From Progne subis subis (lineage: Eukaryota > Chordata > Aves > Passeriformes > Hirundinidae), in assembly GCA_022316685.1 (NCBI GenBank), contig JAKJHU010000030.1, positions 15,270,018 through 15,334,017 of the forward strand: a stretch of DNA of 64,000 bases. The letters are read 5' to 3'. The stretch's first letter is position 1; the number at the start of each line of letters is the position of its first letter. This document shows positions 1 through 11,858 of the stretch, piece after piece. The notes under the pieces were generated by a model. The model was not told the origin of the DNA. It saw nothing but the letters and a program-made list of their open reading frames with translations, and made no database searches. Position numbers and translations under genes: made by a program.

Positions 1-115
1 GTATGGTTTGTGCTTAGAGACTAGCACTTTTCCAGAGTCCTTTAACAGACAAAACCAGGAAAGAGGGGAGGGACAGGAAAACAATAACAGTCTGAAAGAA
101 AAAAGAAGAGGGGGG

Positions 116-146
116 AAAAAAAAAAAAAGGGGGGGGGGGGGGGGGG
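116..146. repeat. A13-G18 homopolymer pair
   Basis: Thirteen A are followed directly by eighteen G, preceded by a purine-rich stretch (GAAAGAAAAAAGAAGAGG). On the minus strand, the sense strand of MTSS1, this is an intronic C18-T13 run. Such runs are length-unstable and hard to sequence, so the exact counts should be treated cautiously. Confidence 0.9.
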
Positions 147-700
147 AGGTTCCAGCCACAGATGTCTCAACACATTAGAAGACACAATGCTTGACAGTCA
201 GTTTCCCTTCTCAGGTAACATTTGACACTGTAAGTTTTTCCTCTTTTCTAGAAGAATCAATAGTCAACTGGGTGAAAGAGCACTTGGCCAGCCATACCTG
301 CAAGAGTTAGAAAGTGCTACCAAACACTAATACATCCTCTACAATCCACTCATTTAACCAAGTCCATGACTCAGGAATAGGACTGCCTAGACCCTTAACA
401 AGTCACAAAAGGTCTTGCTGATTCTGTGCTCACCTGCATGTGGCATCATCTTGCCTGAAGTTCATAATTGCTCTTCTTCATCCAAAAACTCTGCTTGTTG
501 GCATTGCCTCTTTCTACTCTGAAAAGCATCAAGAGCCTATCTCATGAACGTTTCTAAGCTGCATCTAAAGTCTCAAATCTTTGAACACACTGAAACAGGA
601 ATTTTGCTGCCAAGAGAAACTTCACTCTTTATAATGACATGGAGGTGTACGCAAAACCTATTCCATTAGTCCTTTGGTTTTACCCACCTCATTTCAAATA

Positions 701-955
701 CATGGAACCACAGAACAGCTTAAATTAGATTTAACAACCATCTAGGCCAACCCCCTGCCATGAGCAGGAATACCTTTTACTAAATCAGGTTGTTCTCAGC
801 CCCATCCAAACTGAACATGAACACTTCCAATGATGGAGAATCCACAACTTTTCTGGGCAACCTTTTTCACTGTCTCACCACCTTCACTGAAAAATAAATC
901 ATTTTGTGTTCAATCTAAATCTACCCTATCTACTCCCTACTTCTTATATTCAGAA
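701..955 (-). mobile_element. CR1 LINE 3' fragment, old copy
   Basis: Reading left to right the sequence begins CATGGAACCACAGAACAG and continues with CATCTAGGCCAACCCCCTGCCATGAGCAGG, GCCCCATCCAAACTGAACATGAACAC and CTGGGCAACC. These are degenerate versions of the CR1 3' end on the reverse strand. The right boundary is vague, near the AATCTAAATCTACCC segment. The many substitutions suggest an old insertion. No intact reading frame remains. Confidence 0.75.
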
Positions 956-3900
956 TGAGAATTCAGTTAGCCAGGTCCCAATACTGATTTCAAGAGCATC
1001 CCATAGCCTAATGCTGTCCATCATCTCTTTTCCAGTGGTGCAGGACAAGAAACAAGAAAAGTTTTCAAGACAGTTTGGCTTCAGCAGAGAAGTTTCAGAT
1101 TGCACAACCCATTCAACTATGAGACCAGGTAAGAGGCAGCTCTGAAAGGTCGGGCAGCTTCCTTTCACTAGAACTCTTTCAGGAAGAATAACACATTTGT
1201 ACAGAGGTCTTGCAGAAATATTCCCACAAGACAAGGAAAGGGATCACCTGACTTCAAAGTCACGTCTTTCTAAGCTAAAGGTATTGCCGTGCATAGGGGA
1301 AGCTCGAGCTTAGCTCCATCAGCAAGAGGGACTCTCAACTTGTGCTGGGCCAGGAGTGAAAAGGCAACAGCAAAAGACATGAACTTCATGGGACTTCACA
1401 GCAAGGGCTAAACACACACATTACTGAATGGAGGAGCAGACAGGTACAGACTCAGGGTCTGAGAGATTATAGTGCATGCAGGGGAAAGTAAAAGCACTTC
1501 AAAGATCAGAATAAGACGTCATTTAACCAGTAACTATCCTTCAGGAAAGAAAGCAGGGGTAATTAAAATTACAGTCTTGTATCCATACATTTACTTTCAT
1601 TTTTTCTGCTTCTTGTTTAAGGAATGGCAGGATTTGAAACTAGTTTCCCTCAGCATGCATAGTATAAACAGGCATGCCAAGCTTTGCTTTTCAAGGTGAT
1701 ACATTATCACAACACTGAAAATTATGCAACAAAACACTACTGAAGACATCTTATATCACTATTAAAATAAACTGTCAGCTGGGTATTTTTTCTGTGTATC
1801 ACAGAACCACATGTTTAGTATTTTCAAAACTGCTTAGTTTTTAGTTTAAACAGCACATTAGGACAATAAAGAAAACAGATAATGACATGGGGGGAAAAAA
1901 AAAAATCAAGACTAAAATCCAGTCAGGAAAGTTCAGAAAAGGATATTCACACTATGGGGGTAAAAAACCCAAACAACAACAACACAGATACCCATTTTTT
2001 CTATACTCTCAATCCACCTGAAGAACTCTAAAGAATGCCCACTTCCCTTAGCAGCACTGAAATGGCAGCACTATCTTACAAGAACACACATACTTATTAG
2101 ATTTCACTAACCATTTAAAGAGGGAGGGAATCTAAGTCTGGTACCATTCTGTTGTCAAGAGCTCCGGAGTCTTTAATTTGTACTATAATAACACCTGCAG
2201 TCCATTAGCCCATGCTTAAACATCCCCAGTGGAGGATACCAGTTACTCTATGGTTGTGACTCCAGTCTGTAGTACAGCAAGGACCTGTGAAAACTCATCC
2301 TGGCTTACAAATCCAACTCATGAGCCTCCTCCTATGTGATTAGGGACTGTGTCAAATCTGTACTGCCCACAGCTCAGTTTCATGGTTTATACGTTGAAGA
2401 AAGTCAGCTCCAAAGCAACCACTTCATGGTTTAAATCCAAGATTGGGTAATTAGCAAACAAAAGTTAGACTCATACTGTGAGAAAATACATCATGCATAA
2501 ACATACAGTCTCTCCTTCTCTAAACATCGGAAGTTATTCACAAGACATGGGGGACGGTGGGAAACAACTAGCCACAGCTTCTAGAGACCTTTTATCCCAT
2601 GCCACATTAAAAAAGCTGGACATTAAGTAGTCTTCCAGAGGAAGCATTTAGTTGCACATTCTTCACTGCAGGTCTGAACAAGTTTGCAAGCCTGAATAGC
2701 AGATTTCTCCTCAGAGACTCATCAATACCGCCTTTCATCCACTCAATCATTAAGTGGCCACTGTGCATACTCAGCAGCTATTTTCTAAACCCACAATATT
2801 TCAGCTGGATCAAAACGAAGATAATTAAAATATCAGGAGGCAGGCAGTCAAGTTAATACCTACACAGGACAGCCTCAAGCTAGCAGCCTTGTGTTGGTAA
2901 TGTCACCAACACAACCAGGTCTCACCACTTAGTTCCAAGCAAGCAGAAACCGCGATTTCTGACCATACACTCAACACAACCTCCATCCCACAAGCAGTCA
3001 TAACAATCTCCAGGAACCAAACTACTAACAAACACTTGAGCCGACCAGAAAAGTATCTACTGGGAGAAAGGAGAGCCAGGTACCCAAGTTTTTAAGGCTT
3101 ATTGAACTTATTGAACTTTAAGGCTTATTGACAGACAGTGAAGTGCAAGTATGCTTATTGAGGCTACTTTCTTTCCATTTTACTCATGAGAAGACAAATA
3201 ATCCCCTTCAAGCTCCAAATTAAACCCTTGGTTTGCTCACGGGCAACGAGCATCTATGTGGTTTGCTCAGGAATGGTATTGTTCCCATCACAAATACAGC
3301 TTTATTAACAAAAAAAAAAATCCAAATTATACCTCTACACAGAGGAGTTAAGAGACATTACAGAGCACACATGTGACTTTTGTGGGGAAAAAAAAAAAGA
3401 CATCTCATGCTCGAGTGAGAAGCATGGTGACAGTTTATGTGGAAGACAAAATGAGGACAAATGTGAACCTTTCTGTATCATGAACCGAGTGCCTCTAGTT
3501 ATACACTCATCAGTAGCATTGTAACACCAACACAAGTTCATTCCTGCAAGAATGGTTTGTTAAAGGATGACTGTACTCCAGCTGGCATCCTGGAATTCAA
3601 ATCAACTACACGTCACTTGTGGTTGTTGACCATAAGAGTGCAAACTACAGAGCTCACACAAAACACCACAAGACACAAATTCCTTATGATCAACCAGTTT
3701 AGGTTAAGATGTTTCAGTCAGGCTTCTCAATTAAAAACTGTGAGAGGTCCTGTAGTTTGAGTTACAGGAGAGGAGTTCAGGACACTTCTGTTGAGAATTT
3801 ATCAGTCATTTTTAGATGTCATCTCTTCTGCCTGCAAACACCAGGCTATCGCAGTGGTGAACAGCAACACATCTTAATCAGTAAAAACAAAGTATGTGAA

Positions 3901-4596
3901 AGTAGCAACCTATTATACTGGGAGCATAAACAGCATCCCCTCATTAACTCCATGCTGTAGATGCACCCAATTTCTTCTTGTCCTAGGGGGAGGGAGTAGA
4001 AGTCACTAAACCTGCAGCCATAGCTTGCCTTTCTGTAAAATGGGAGCCCATTCTTTGGAGCCAAGTCACACAGAGAGCACTTTGAAGATGAAAGCTGCTA
4101 TGGTCTTAGCCACAAAACAACTAGACATTTTGTCTCCAATCCTTCCAAACATCTTGGCATTCAAGCTATCTCAGCACAGCATGAAGAAGTCAATCAATGT
4201 CCTTCAAGGTCAGGATAGATCCCAGCAAACAAAGCAGTGCTTGGCACCTTACGGTATCAAGGTAGATACTGTAATTTTTAAATTGAAAATGTACCATTGA
4301 AAAGGAAAATGCATTTCTATATATGTGGCCTAAAGAGACTGTTCTGAAGAATAGCCTCTTTATGATACTAACTCAAACTTCTCTGTACTCATCTTTGCAC
4401 ACTCTGAAATAAACCAAAAAGTCTTTTTAAACATAGTTCCTATTTTGCTCTTTGCTTATCTTCAAGACCACACTGTCTTTGGGTAGACCATGAACCTTAA
4501 AAATCTTCTTCAGAAGCTGAAAACACATAGACTACTATGCAGAAGACGCTGTTCACAGATTCTCAAAAATACTCCAACTCCTGCAACTTCTATACT

Positions 4597-4618
4597 AAAA
4601 AAAAAAAAAAAAAAAAAA
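4597..4618. repeat. poly(A) run of 22
   Basis: An uninterrupted run of A within MTSS1 intron 1. No retroposed gene body was recognised upstream of it, so it is treated as a simple homopolymer and not as a processed-pseudogene tail. Confidence 0.85.
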
Positions 4619-5502
4619 GAGCTTTTTAAGGTATTTTATAACAAAGATTTGGGTTCAGTTCATGTACAGTCAGAACTCAGGAAGGAAGCAACAGCCTCTA
4701 CTGAATATCACCCTCTGTTAGGTATTAACCAGCACTAAGCCCGTAATTACATAGACTTCTTGTTCTCCAACATTTGTTCAGTCAATTTTGTTTCACGCAG
4801 CACTGCACAACTCCTTCCACACTTAGAACCTCATAAACCTTATTGTGCAGGTCTTGGTATCCTGCCAGGTCCAAAAGGAATACTCCTAACAGATATTAAA
4901 AATCCTTGCGCTGGGTATGTCACAGGACAAGGCAGCACTGCACACACTGATGTAGCAAATGTTCAGCAGTTGTATAAATTAACATTCACACAAGAGTATT
5001 TGGATTAAAAAAGCACGTGTCCCTAAAATACAAACTACTTATACTAAGTATGTTCCCAGCTATGCCCTGTTGCTTGAACTCCAGTGTCAAGGCAGGCATG
5101 CAGTGGCTCTCTTCCTGCACCATCTTTCAGCCTTCACTGCATGTCAATCCCTCCCCCTCCAAGATGTTTACAGAAGGACACTGCAGCTGCTTGGAAAACG
5201 CAAGAATTTCACTGTACACAAATCAACGGCCTGAGCAAGCAGGTTGTTGTGAAGCAGAGGGGTAAGAAATCAAAGCAGCCAGCTATGCTCCAAATGCCTT
5301 GGTGGTAAAACCTTTGAGGAACAAAATAAGCAGGAAGAAAAGCTCCAAATTAACTCATTTCAGATTTTGTGTGAAGGGGAAGCAACACCAGTTTGCTAGG
5401 TTTGAAACAGAGAGCTGTCCTAAAGACTGCTGTATAAGGGACATGCTAGTGCAACATGGCAGGTGTGGTCCTTCTCCAAGCCTGCACATACCTGTTGCAG
5501 AA

Positions 5503-6000
5503 AATCACAGAATGCTTTGGGTTGGAAGGGGCCTTACAGATCACCTGCTCAAACCTCCCTATCATGGGCAGGGACACCTTCCAATAGATCAGGTTGCTCA
5601 GGGCTCCATCCAACCTGCCCTTGAACTCTTCCAGGGAGGAACAACCACAGCTTCTCTGAAATTCAGTTCTCAAAACACTGTAAAAAAATTTCTTACTTAT
5701 ATCTAATCTAACCCTGCCCTCCTTATTGAAGGCATTCTCCCTCATCCTGTCACTACATGCCCTTGTCAAAAGTCCTTCTGCAAGTCTCTTGCAGACCTGT
5801 TTTGGGACTCAAGGTCTCCCCGGTTCACACAGTCCTGTCTCTCAAATTTGTCAAAGTCCCTCTGGATGGAACTGCTTCCCTCCAGCATGACTGCACCACT
5901 CAGCTGGGTGACATCACCAAACCTGCTGAAGAACACTCAATCCCACTGTCAATGTTACCAACAAAGATGTTAAACACTGCTGGTCCCGGTACATGACACA
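5503..6000 (-). mobile_element. CR1 LINE fragment, reverse orientation
   Basis: The left end reads ATCACAGAATGCTTTGGGTT followed by GGAAGGGGCCTTACAGATCACC, the diagnostic avian CR1 3' end seen from the opposite strand. It continues through ATCAGGTTGCTCAGGGCTCCATCC and CCTGTCACTACATGCCCTTG. Farther right, AAAGTCCCTCTGGATGG and TGTTACCAACAAAGATGTTAAACAC match a more internal part of CR1. The junction near 5770-5840 seems to skip consensus, suggesting an internal deletion or two nested fragments. The open frames across it (for example 5299-5706 plus and 5446-5769 minus) are chance frames inside the repeat. Confidence 0.9.
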
Positions 6001-7756
6001 TTTGTTTTTCTTCACAGCAGTTATCATCCTTAACAGCCAGATTGAAACTAGCCCTTAAAATCATCCAACTGAACATTCCTAATCTCCACAGAGATCTCAA
6101 GCTTCAAATAAAGCACAGCTGGGGAAGAGCTGTTGCACTACAACGTGTCACAGTAAAATAAATTTGCCCAGGTTCTCTGGTACATGTGTGCTTTTCCTTG
6201 GATTAACATAAACGCTGAGGACTTGCAGCTGTACTTGCTGGAGTAACTGTCTCAGCAGTTCTATTTGTTCTATCAAATATTTTTCCTCGATTTATATTAT
6301 TTGTGTGAATATCACAAGGGCATCCCTTGTAAGCAAACCGGGCTACTTAACAAACAACTCTCGATCCTTGATGTGGCCACCCCTGGTCCCAGCATCTACA
6401 AAAGCAAGATTAAAATGCTGCCTCTCACAGATCACTTTCTAAAAGCAGATAAGAGGCTGCAAAAACATAATTTTTTCTCATGCTCATATATCCATGTCTG
6501 TCTCTTCTGCTTTGATCAAGAGCTTTGCATGGCTGAATGAGACCCAGAACCTCCTCTAGAGTATTAAAGTAGAGGTTTACTGACAGAAGTGAAAAGTTGA
6601 TTTTATTGAGCTTTCAGCGAACAAATATAAGTAAGGCACAAACACATAAAAGAGTTTCTAAATTTTTCTAAAAACTCAGACGTGCATTGGGACCCTTGTT
6701 TCAGGACAATATCTGCTCATCCCTCACATACAGGGAGATGAGTGAGACTGATTGCTAATATAAAACTGACCCATAAAAATGTAATATATCTTCTGACTTG
6801 GTATAAATGAAGTCACAGACAACCTGTGTTCATCCAGCTGCTCATAACCCATCTTCTTCCCATGCCCACCCCCCAGGTGACAGGTGCTGTACATACACAG
6901 CAAGCCCCTGCTCTGTCAAAACACATGCTGCCAGAAGAGGCAAGACAAATAAAGAGAATGTTAAAAGCCAAAGAAACACCATCAAGCAAAGTGATGAACT
7001 ACAAACACAGCCAATTTCAATGTCTTCAGAGGTGGATTTTTTTTTTTTTTTTTAAATTCAGGATAGCAGAGAACAATGTGATTAAAAGGAATGTAAAATC
7101 AACTCAAAAGGAAAAGAAGCATTAAAGAATACCTGCTCTGCACGAGAAGACGAATTCTTTTGAAACCTATCCACAACAAGCCCTCCCAAAAATTAACTGC
7201 AATCATTTGCTTTGCACTAAAAGAGATATTGAAATTAACAGCACATTGCAGCATTTCATTTCTCAATTGCAAGAAATGAGCTAGAAACCATTCAGATCAA
7301 ATACTCCCCACAGGGAGCTACAGAAAATTTGCCACATTCGAAAACAAGTCACACAGCGTCTGCATGTAGCACACAGGACTACTCCTTTGAGGGGACACAC
7401 ACATTTTATTTTTATAAACTTTGACTGCTTTGAAAAAGATCTTGCATAAGGGTGCAACAAATCCTAAGTGCCACATGCTCAGCGACGTATCATAGGAAAC
7501 ATCGGGGCTGTGACAATGGATCAAAATAAGGATGGGATGGGCACATATGCTCCCATCTTTATGATTCTTTAATCAGATCCTGAAATCTCAAAGCACAGAA
7601 ATCCAATTCTAGAGCACAAGGGCCAAGTACAGTTCCCATTGTGGACTTTATACAAACCTGTCATCATGTCCACCACCATATTACTCAACAAATCTGACCC
7701 TTGTTTGGCATGGAAAAAATGGACTTCCTTTGTCAGGGGATTGAAGTTTCAGATGT

Positions 7757-8136
7757 TCTGTTCAGCCTGAAGGAGACTGAGAGGCAACCTCATTGCAGAC
7801 TACAGCCTCCTCAGGAGGGGAAGCGGAGGGGCAGGCACTGATCTCTTCTCTCTGGTGACCAGGGACAGGACCTGAGGGAACAGCATGAAGCTGTGTCAGG
7901 GGAGCTTTATGTTGGATATCAGGAAAAGGGTTTTCACCCAAGGGGGTGTTTGGGTACTGGAACAGGCTCCCCAGGGAAGTGGTCACAGCACCAAGCCTGA
8001 CAGATTTTAAGAAGCGTTTGGACAAAGCATTCAGGCACATGGTGGGATTGTTGGAGTGTCCTGTGCAGTGCTAAGAGCTGGATTCGATGATCTGTGTGAG
8101 TCCCTTCCAACTCAGAATATTCTGCGACTCTGTGAT
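7757..8136 (+). mobile_element. CR1 LINE 3' end, forward orientation
   Basis: The sequence contains GTTCAGCCTGAAGGAGACTG, AGGCTCCCCAGGGAAGTGGTCACAGCACC and GACAAAGCATTCAGGCACATGG. It ends CCCTTCCAACTCAGAATATTCTGCGACTCTGTGATG. The final imperfect ATTCTG-type octamers are the CR1 3' terminus, so the right boundary is good. The left boundary is a 5' truncation, as usual for LINE copies. The 92-residue minus-strand open frame inside it is not a gene. Confidence 0.9.
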
Positions 8137-8746
8137 GTACAATAATGTGCAGTACAAATGGGATGTTTATTAACTGTTCCTACATTTACTCACATTCCTA
8201 CTGTTCCTACATTTCTTCAGATCACTCAGCTTTTTACACTGAGTTGTTTTGGAGTAGGTTTTGTTGAGTATTAGCCACAAAAAAAAAATTTCAGGGGGTG
8301 TAGAGAAATATGGGGTATATGGAGAAAACATTAAACACCATTCAAGAGACCTCAGCCAGCAAGACACAATCTCGCTGTCAAAAATGTGATGTGTTAGTCA
8401 CACTGACATATATTGCCCAAATGAAGTTTCAAATCTAACACAGTATACAGAGACAAACGGAAACAATCACATTGCTCAGAATTGTAATTCCAGTTTCTGT
8501 AACCTTGTCAAGATCAGGCAGAACTCAAAATTAACAACAGGTACATCTGAGCCAGTTCTGTGTTACTGTGAACAAAGAAAAAAATCAGTCCACATGTGCT
8601 GTATCTTCATCACCTCAGCTGCAGCACCCATCTGCATCCACTGGCAAGACTTCAGAGTAATTAAGCTTTTGATTAACCCTAACATCTTTATAACAAAGTT
8701 TAAGGTACAGTAATGCATATGATAAAAGAACCTGTGAACCATTTAG

Positions 8747-8748
<2 letters not shown>

Positions 8749-8775
<27 letters not shown>
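8749..8775. repeat. poly(A) run of 27
   Basis: An uninterrupted A homopolymer in intron 1. The flanking sequence showed no recognised retroelement body. Confidence 0.85.
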
Positions 8776-8779
<4 letters not shown>

Positions 8780-11080
8780 GATGCTGCATCAAATCCCTCA
8801 GCACTGCAGGGCATGTGGGGCCTTGATCACAGCCTGCGATGAGAAATAGGCAGGGAGAGTGCGCTCGGGTATGCGTGGGCAGACCCCTACGCACTATCTC
8901 CAAGATCCTGCCAGAAGCCTGCCCACGCAGAACTGACTTCGTGAAACAGCACTTAACATGCTAATTTTCACTTTACTACTAAAGGTATGATTAGTTGAAA
9001 GGTTCTGGTTAACTATCAAAAAATAACTACTTTTCCTTAGAAATTGTTGCTCTCCTTTGTGAACAATTCACAAAGAATCCTACTGCATCTTATCAGTAGT
9101 ACAGCATCAGCTGCAGCAAATTGAACTACAGGTAAAAATTCTTTGTTCTACTCATGCTAAATAATGAGTAGATTTTTTTAAACCTTAACAACTACCCTGC
9201 TGCTGAAGGTCTGCAGTGATTCCTTCCAGACCTCCCCCTTCAGTAACTGCCAGTTCACAAAACAGGTTCCACTACTATGGAGCATTAAGAAAAAAATATT
9301 CACACCTGTGCCCATCTCCATACGCTCATGTCAACATGTTTTCTGATGAGCAGCATTCCCATGCAAGTAGCAATGTGTAGAAGAAAAAAAACATGAATCC
9401 ACACAGAGGCCAACTGGCTTAAAAGCAAGAAAAACCAAATGCATCACTTATGAAAAGAAGGAAAGAAAAAACATACTCAGTGTCCCTCTGTGAGGAAACC
9501 CAAAACCACACTTCATCTAGAACAGAACATCTCCTGCCTGTTCCCTGCACTGACCACCAAAACGATTCCAGTATTTGTGATCATTTCCTGCTTTTTGGGG
9601 GATTTCTTTTATTTTAAAGTGCAGCTATTACTAATAATCCAAGGGGGCTGAGAGCTTGAGGACCACCACTGCCAGGTCTGCAGCATTGTCTTGACAGATA
9701 CACAGACTCCCCCCTCCACTCTGCAATCCGCCTGCTCTTGACAAGCCACACTTTTAATTAAATGTCTCCTAAGCTCTATTGAGAGGAAAGTGCGTATCAA
9801 CACTTGCCAAAAAATAACTTCTAGTGCAAACAGCTTCTCCGCCCTCCCAAAAAATACACTAGAAGCCGTTCACCTCTGCCAGGCTCCCTTAGAGCACTGT
9901 CCTCCACCACTACCTGGCAGCTTTCTCCTGCAGCCCTCGCTGCTCACCAGCCCTGCATGGATTAAAACACCCAGAGAAATCCCGTGCCCCGGCTGGGAAA
10001 AGCACACCGTGCACGGTTGCCGCCTCTAAATTACGGCAGTCCCCCATTATCTGACACGTCCCTCAACATCTCCCGACAACTGCATCCTTCCCAGTCGGCC
10101 CTGGCAGGAAGACAAGCTGCCCTTGTCCAGGGGAACACTGCAGTATTCTGCAGTACGGCCGTGCGCCGGAGCCTGGGCGCCTCCAGCCCCGGGGTTTGGG
10201 GCAGACATGACGGGCGGAACACAGCAACGCTTTTACGCTATTTACTTCCACGAGAGAAGGGTGGGAGGCACCCGCTCACCCAAAGAAAACCCTGTAGAAG
10301 TGCCCTTGGCTGCCAAGGATAGAGTGGGAGCGCCTCTCTCAAAGGGACCCCTTCGCAGAGACGAGATCAGCACAGTCAGGTTTCTGAAGAAACCCGGGGA
10401 CTTGAAACCTTTGCATCCATTCACAGAAAGAAGGAAACGCCACCTCCACGAGCACATACAGCGTGAAAATAATACCACATAGCCGACTAAGCCGCAATTT
10501 TAATTCAGGCACACATCAACTTTTGAGCATCCCCAGGCAGAGATTTTTTTTCCCATCGCGCCCATCAGCCTGGCACCGAAATGCTCACATCTGCCCTTCC
10601 CAGCCCCACCCCAGGGCTGACATGCTCCGTGCCCGGCTCCTCCGCACCACGCTCCCGGCGCGCTGCATTCATTCTGCAACCGATCTGACAGCCCACACCA
10701 GGGGAGAAAAAAGGAGAATAAAAATATTTGTCAAAGAAGCAGGCTTGGAAATCGCTGACCCTGGTGCAAGGTAACAGCTTGCATGTTTGAGCAGGACAAA
10801 TAGAGAAAAAAGGGAAGGAGGAGGGAGATAGATGTGGTGTCCTGCGACCAACTCGCAAGCCCCAAACCCTGGGTGTGAAGCCAGGGAGCCCCTCTGCCAG
10901 GCCGGTGCCGCCGGCGGGGACGCGGACCGAGCCCCGGGGCAGCGTCCGCCCAGCGCCGCGGGGAGGTCGCGCCGCCACCAGCGCCCGATGCGGCTGCACC
11001 GCCCGGGGCCAAGTTTCACCGGGCCAGGTGGGAAGACGCTTTTCCTCCCCTGTGCTCCCCCACACCCCTCAGCCTCTTAC

Positions 11081-11152
11081 CTTCATGTCGCTAATGATGG
11101 TCTGGAAGAGCCCTCCGAGTGCACTACATTCCTTCTCTATCACAGCCTCCAT
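11081..11152 (-). CDS. MTSS1: MTSS1 (missing-in-metastasis, I-BAR protein) first coding exon
   Basis: On the minus strand an ATG at 11152-11150 opens 24 codons. The product starts MEAVIEKECSALGGLF and ends SDMK, which I recognise as the N-terminus of vertebrate MTSS1. The paralogue MTSS2, as I recall it, differs here with AIVNDMK. The exon ends AAG at 11081 and is followed by GTAAGA, a strong donor, in phase 0. The start context (A at -3, G at +4) is good, and an in-frame TGA lies 5 codons upstream, which fixes the start. The encoded residues begin the first helix of the inverse-BAR domain (roughly the first 250 residues of the family). That domain dimerises, binds PI(4,5)P2-rich membrane and bends it outward; the C-terminal WH2 motif, not in this window, binds actin. 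The rest of the gene lies to the left, beyond the window. Confidence 0.94.
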
Positions 11153-11167
11153 TTTCCTGGCTCGAGC

Positions 11168-11380
11168 TCACAGGAGGAGCAGGATTTCACCGCTACCGCT
11201 GCAACTGCACTGCTCAGCTAGAAGAAAATCAGACACCCCGGGATCCCACCTCACCCAAAAAAAAAAAAAGGGGGGGGGGGGGGACAAGGGGCAAACAAGC
11301 TGATGTAGGCAACGAGAGGGGAAAAAAACTAAACACACATACACACACCCCAACACACCTGAACCTCTGCCTGCCTGCAC
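11168..11380 (-). other. In-frame upstream ORF (70 codons) in presumed MTSS1 5' leader
   Basis: An ATG at 11380 on the minus strand opens a 70-codon frame that ends with TGA at 11170-11168, five codons before the MTSS1 start and in the same frame. The frame crosses the C14-T13 homopolymers (11283-11257 on the sense strand), giving Pro and Phe runs, so its continuity depends on exact run lengths. Whether it is transcribed depends on the MTSS1 start site lying upstream of 11380, which the GC-box and CCAAT position suggests but does not prove. No known protein family is recognised. It could be a regulatory uORF or a chance frame. Confidence 0.35.
11257..11283. repeat. A13-G14 homopolymer pair near MTSS1 start
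   Basis: Thirteen A followed by fourteen G, then ACAAGGGG. It lies about 105-130 bases upstream of the MTSS1 ATG. On the sense strand it is C14-T13, probably within the 5' leader. The G run can form a G-quadruplex on the plus strand. Length counts may carry sequencing error. Confidence 0.85.
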
Positions 11381-11625
11381 CTCTACAACGGGGTAAAATC
11401 CAGCACTACTAGCGCCTCTCTCCTACACGCACCTCCCCGGCACCCGCGCACTCAGCGCCGAGCGGGCACTACGACCCCATGCGGGAGCAGCCGCAGGCCC
11501 CATCTCTGCGCATCGCGGCCCCGGCTCCCCGCGCCTGCCGGCACGGCAGCGCTCAGGGCAACGGGCGCCCGCGGCGCTGGGCGAAGCGCTCCCCGAAAAA
11601 ACAACGGGGGGAAAAGACTAGTCTC

Positions 11626-11633
11626 TATAAAAA
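11626..11633 (+). promoter_or_regulatory. TATA box pointing away from MTSS1 (candidate divergent promoter)
   Basis: TATAAAAA at 11626-11633, followed by GGGG, sits in a GC-rich context, the classical arrangement for a TATA element read on the plus strand, opposite to MTSS1. A start site would be expected about 25-30 bases downstream, near 11,655-11,665. No open frame with a recognised product follows, so any transcript would more likely be a noncoding divergent RNA. I see no matching TATA box on the minus strand in the island. The motif is seen directly; the function is inferred. Confidence 0.4.
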
Positions 11634-11784
11634 GGGGTCGAGCGTCAAGCCGGTCCTTGTGGAGTAGCCTGGAGGGGTCTCTGGCAACCCCAGTGGACCA
11701 GACTACCGCAAAAGCAGCCGACCCGCTGCCTGCCCTCCCCGGGAACAGCCCGCTCCGCCCGCCCGTGCCGCTCCCGCGGCGGCA

Positions 11785-11858
11785 GCGCCCGCCCCCGCCC
11801 GGCCCCGCGCCGAGCGCCCCGCCCGCCCCGCCGCGTCACCAGCGCCGCCGCCGATTGG
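11785..11858 (-). promoter_or_regulatory. MTSS1: Probable MTSS1 core promoter: inverted CCAAT box and GC boxes
   Basis: Reading in the MTSS1 direction, a CCAAT box (ATTGG on the plus strand, 11854-11858) comes first. A TGACG half-CRE (11834-11838) and tandem GC boxes (11817-11832 and about 11785-11802) follow. This order and spacing is typical of TATA-less CpG-island promoters. It would place transcription starts somewhere below about 11,780 and give a 5' leader of several hundred bases. No initiation site can be fixed from sequence alone. Confidence 0.6.

Larger units (their letters stand above)
1..11080 (-). other. MTSS1: MTSS1 intron 1, proximal part (left end beyond window)
   Basis: This stretch lies directly downstream of the splice donor of MTSS1 coding exon 1 on the minus strand, so it is intron 1. 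I searched by eye for the next exon, which in vertebrates continues with residues resembling GSYPVWEDF, and did not see it, so the intron continues past the left edge. It holds three CR1 fragments listed separately, an A/G homopolymer pair near the left end, and A or T runs at 4597-4618, 7037-7053 and 8749-8775. The last 1 kb (about 9.9-11.08 kb) becomes G+C- and CpG-richer as it enters the promoter island. Open frames here are short and have no recognisable family. Intronic status follows from the exon call; the absence of other exons is an eye search only. Confidence 0.85.

Noticed and set aside
10123..11303. Overlapping plus- and minus-strand frames of 103-166 codons in the CpG island (for example 10123-10482, 10565-11065, 10875-11303)
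   Set aside because: GC-rich DNA has few stop codons. The frames overlap each other on both strands, show no domain, and some run antisense through MTSS1 exon 1.
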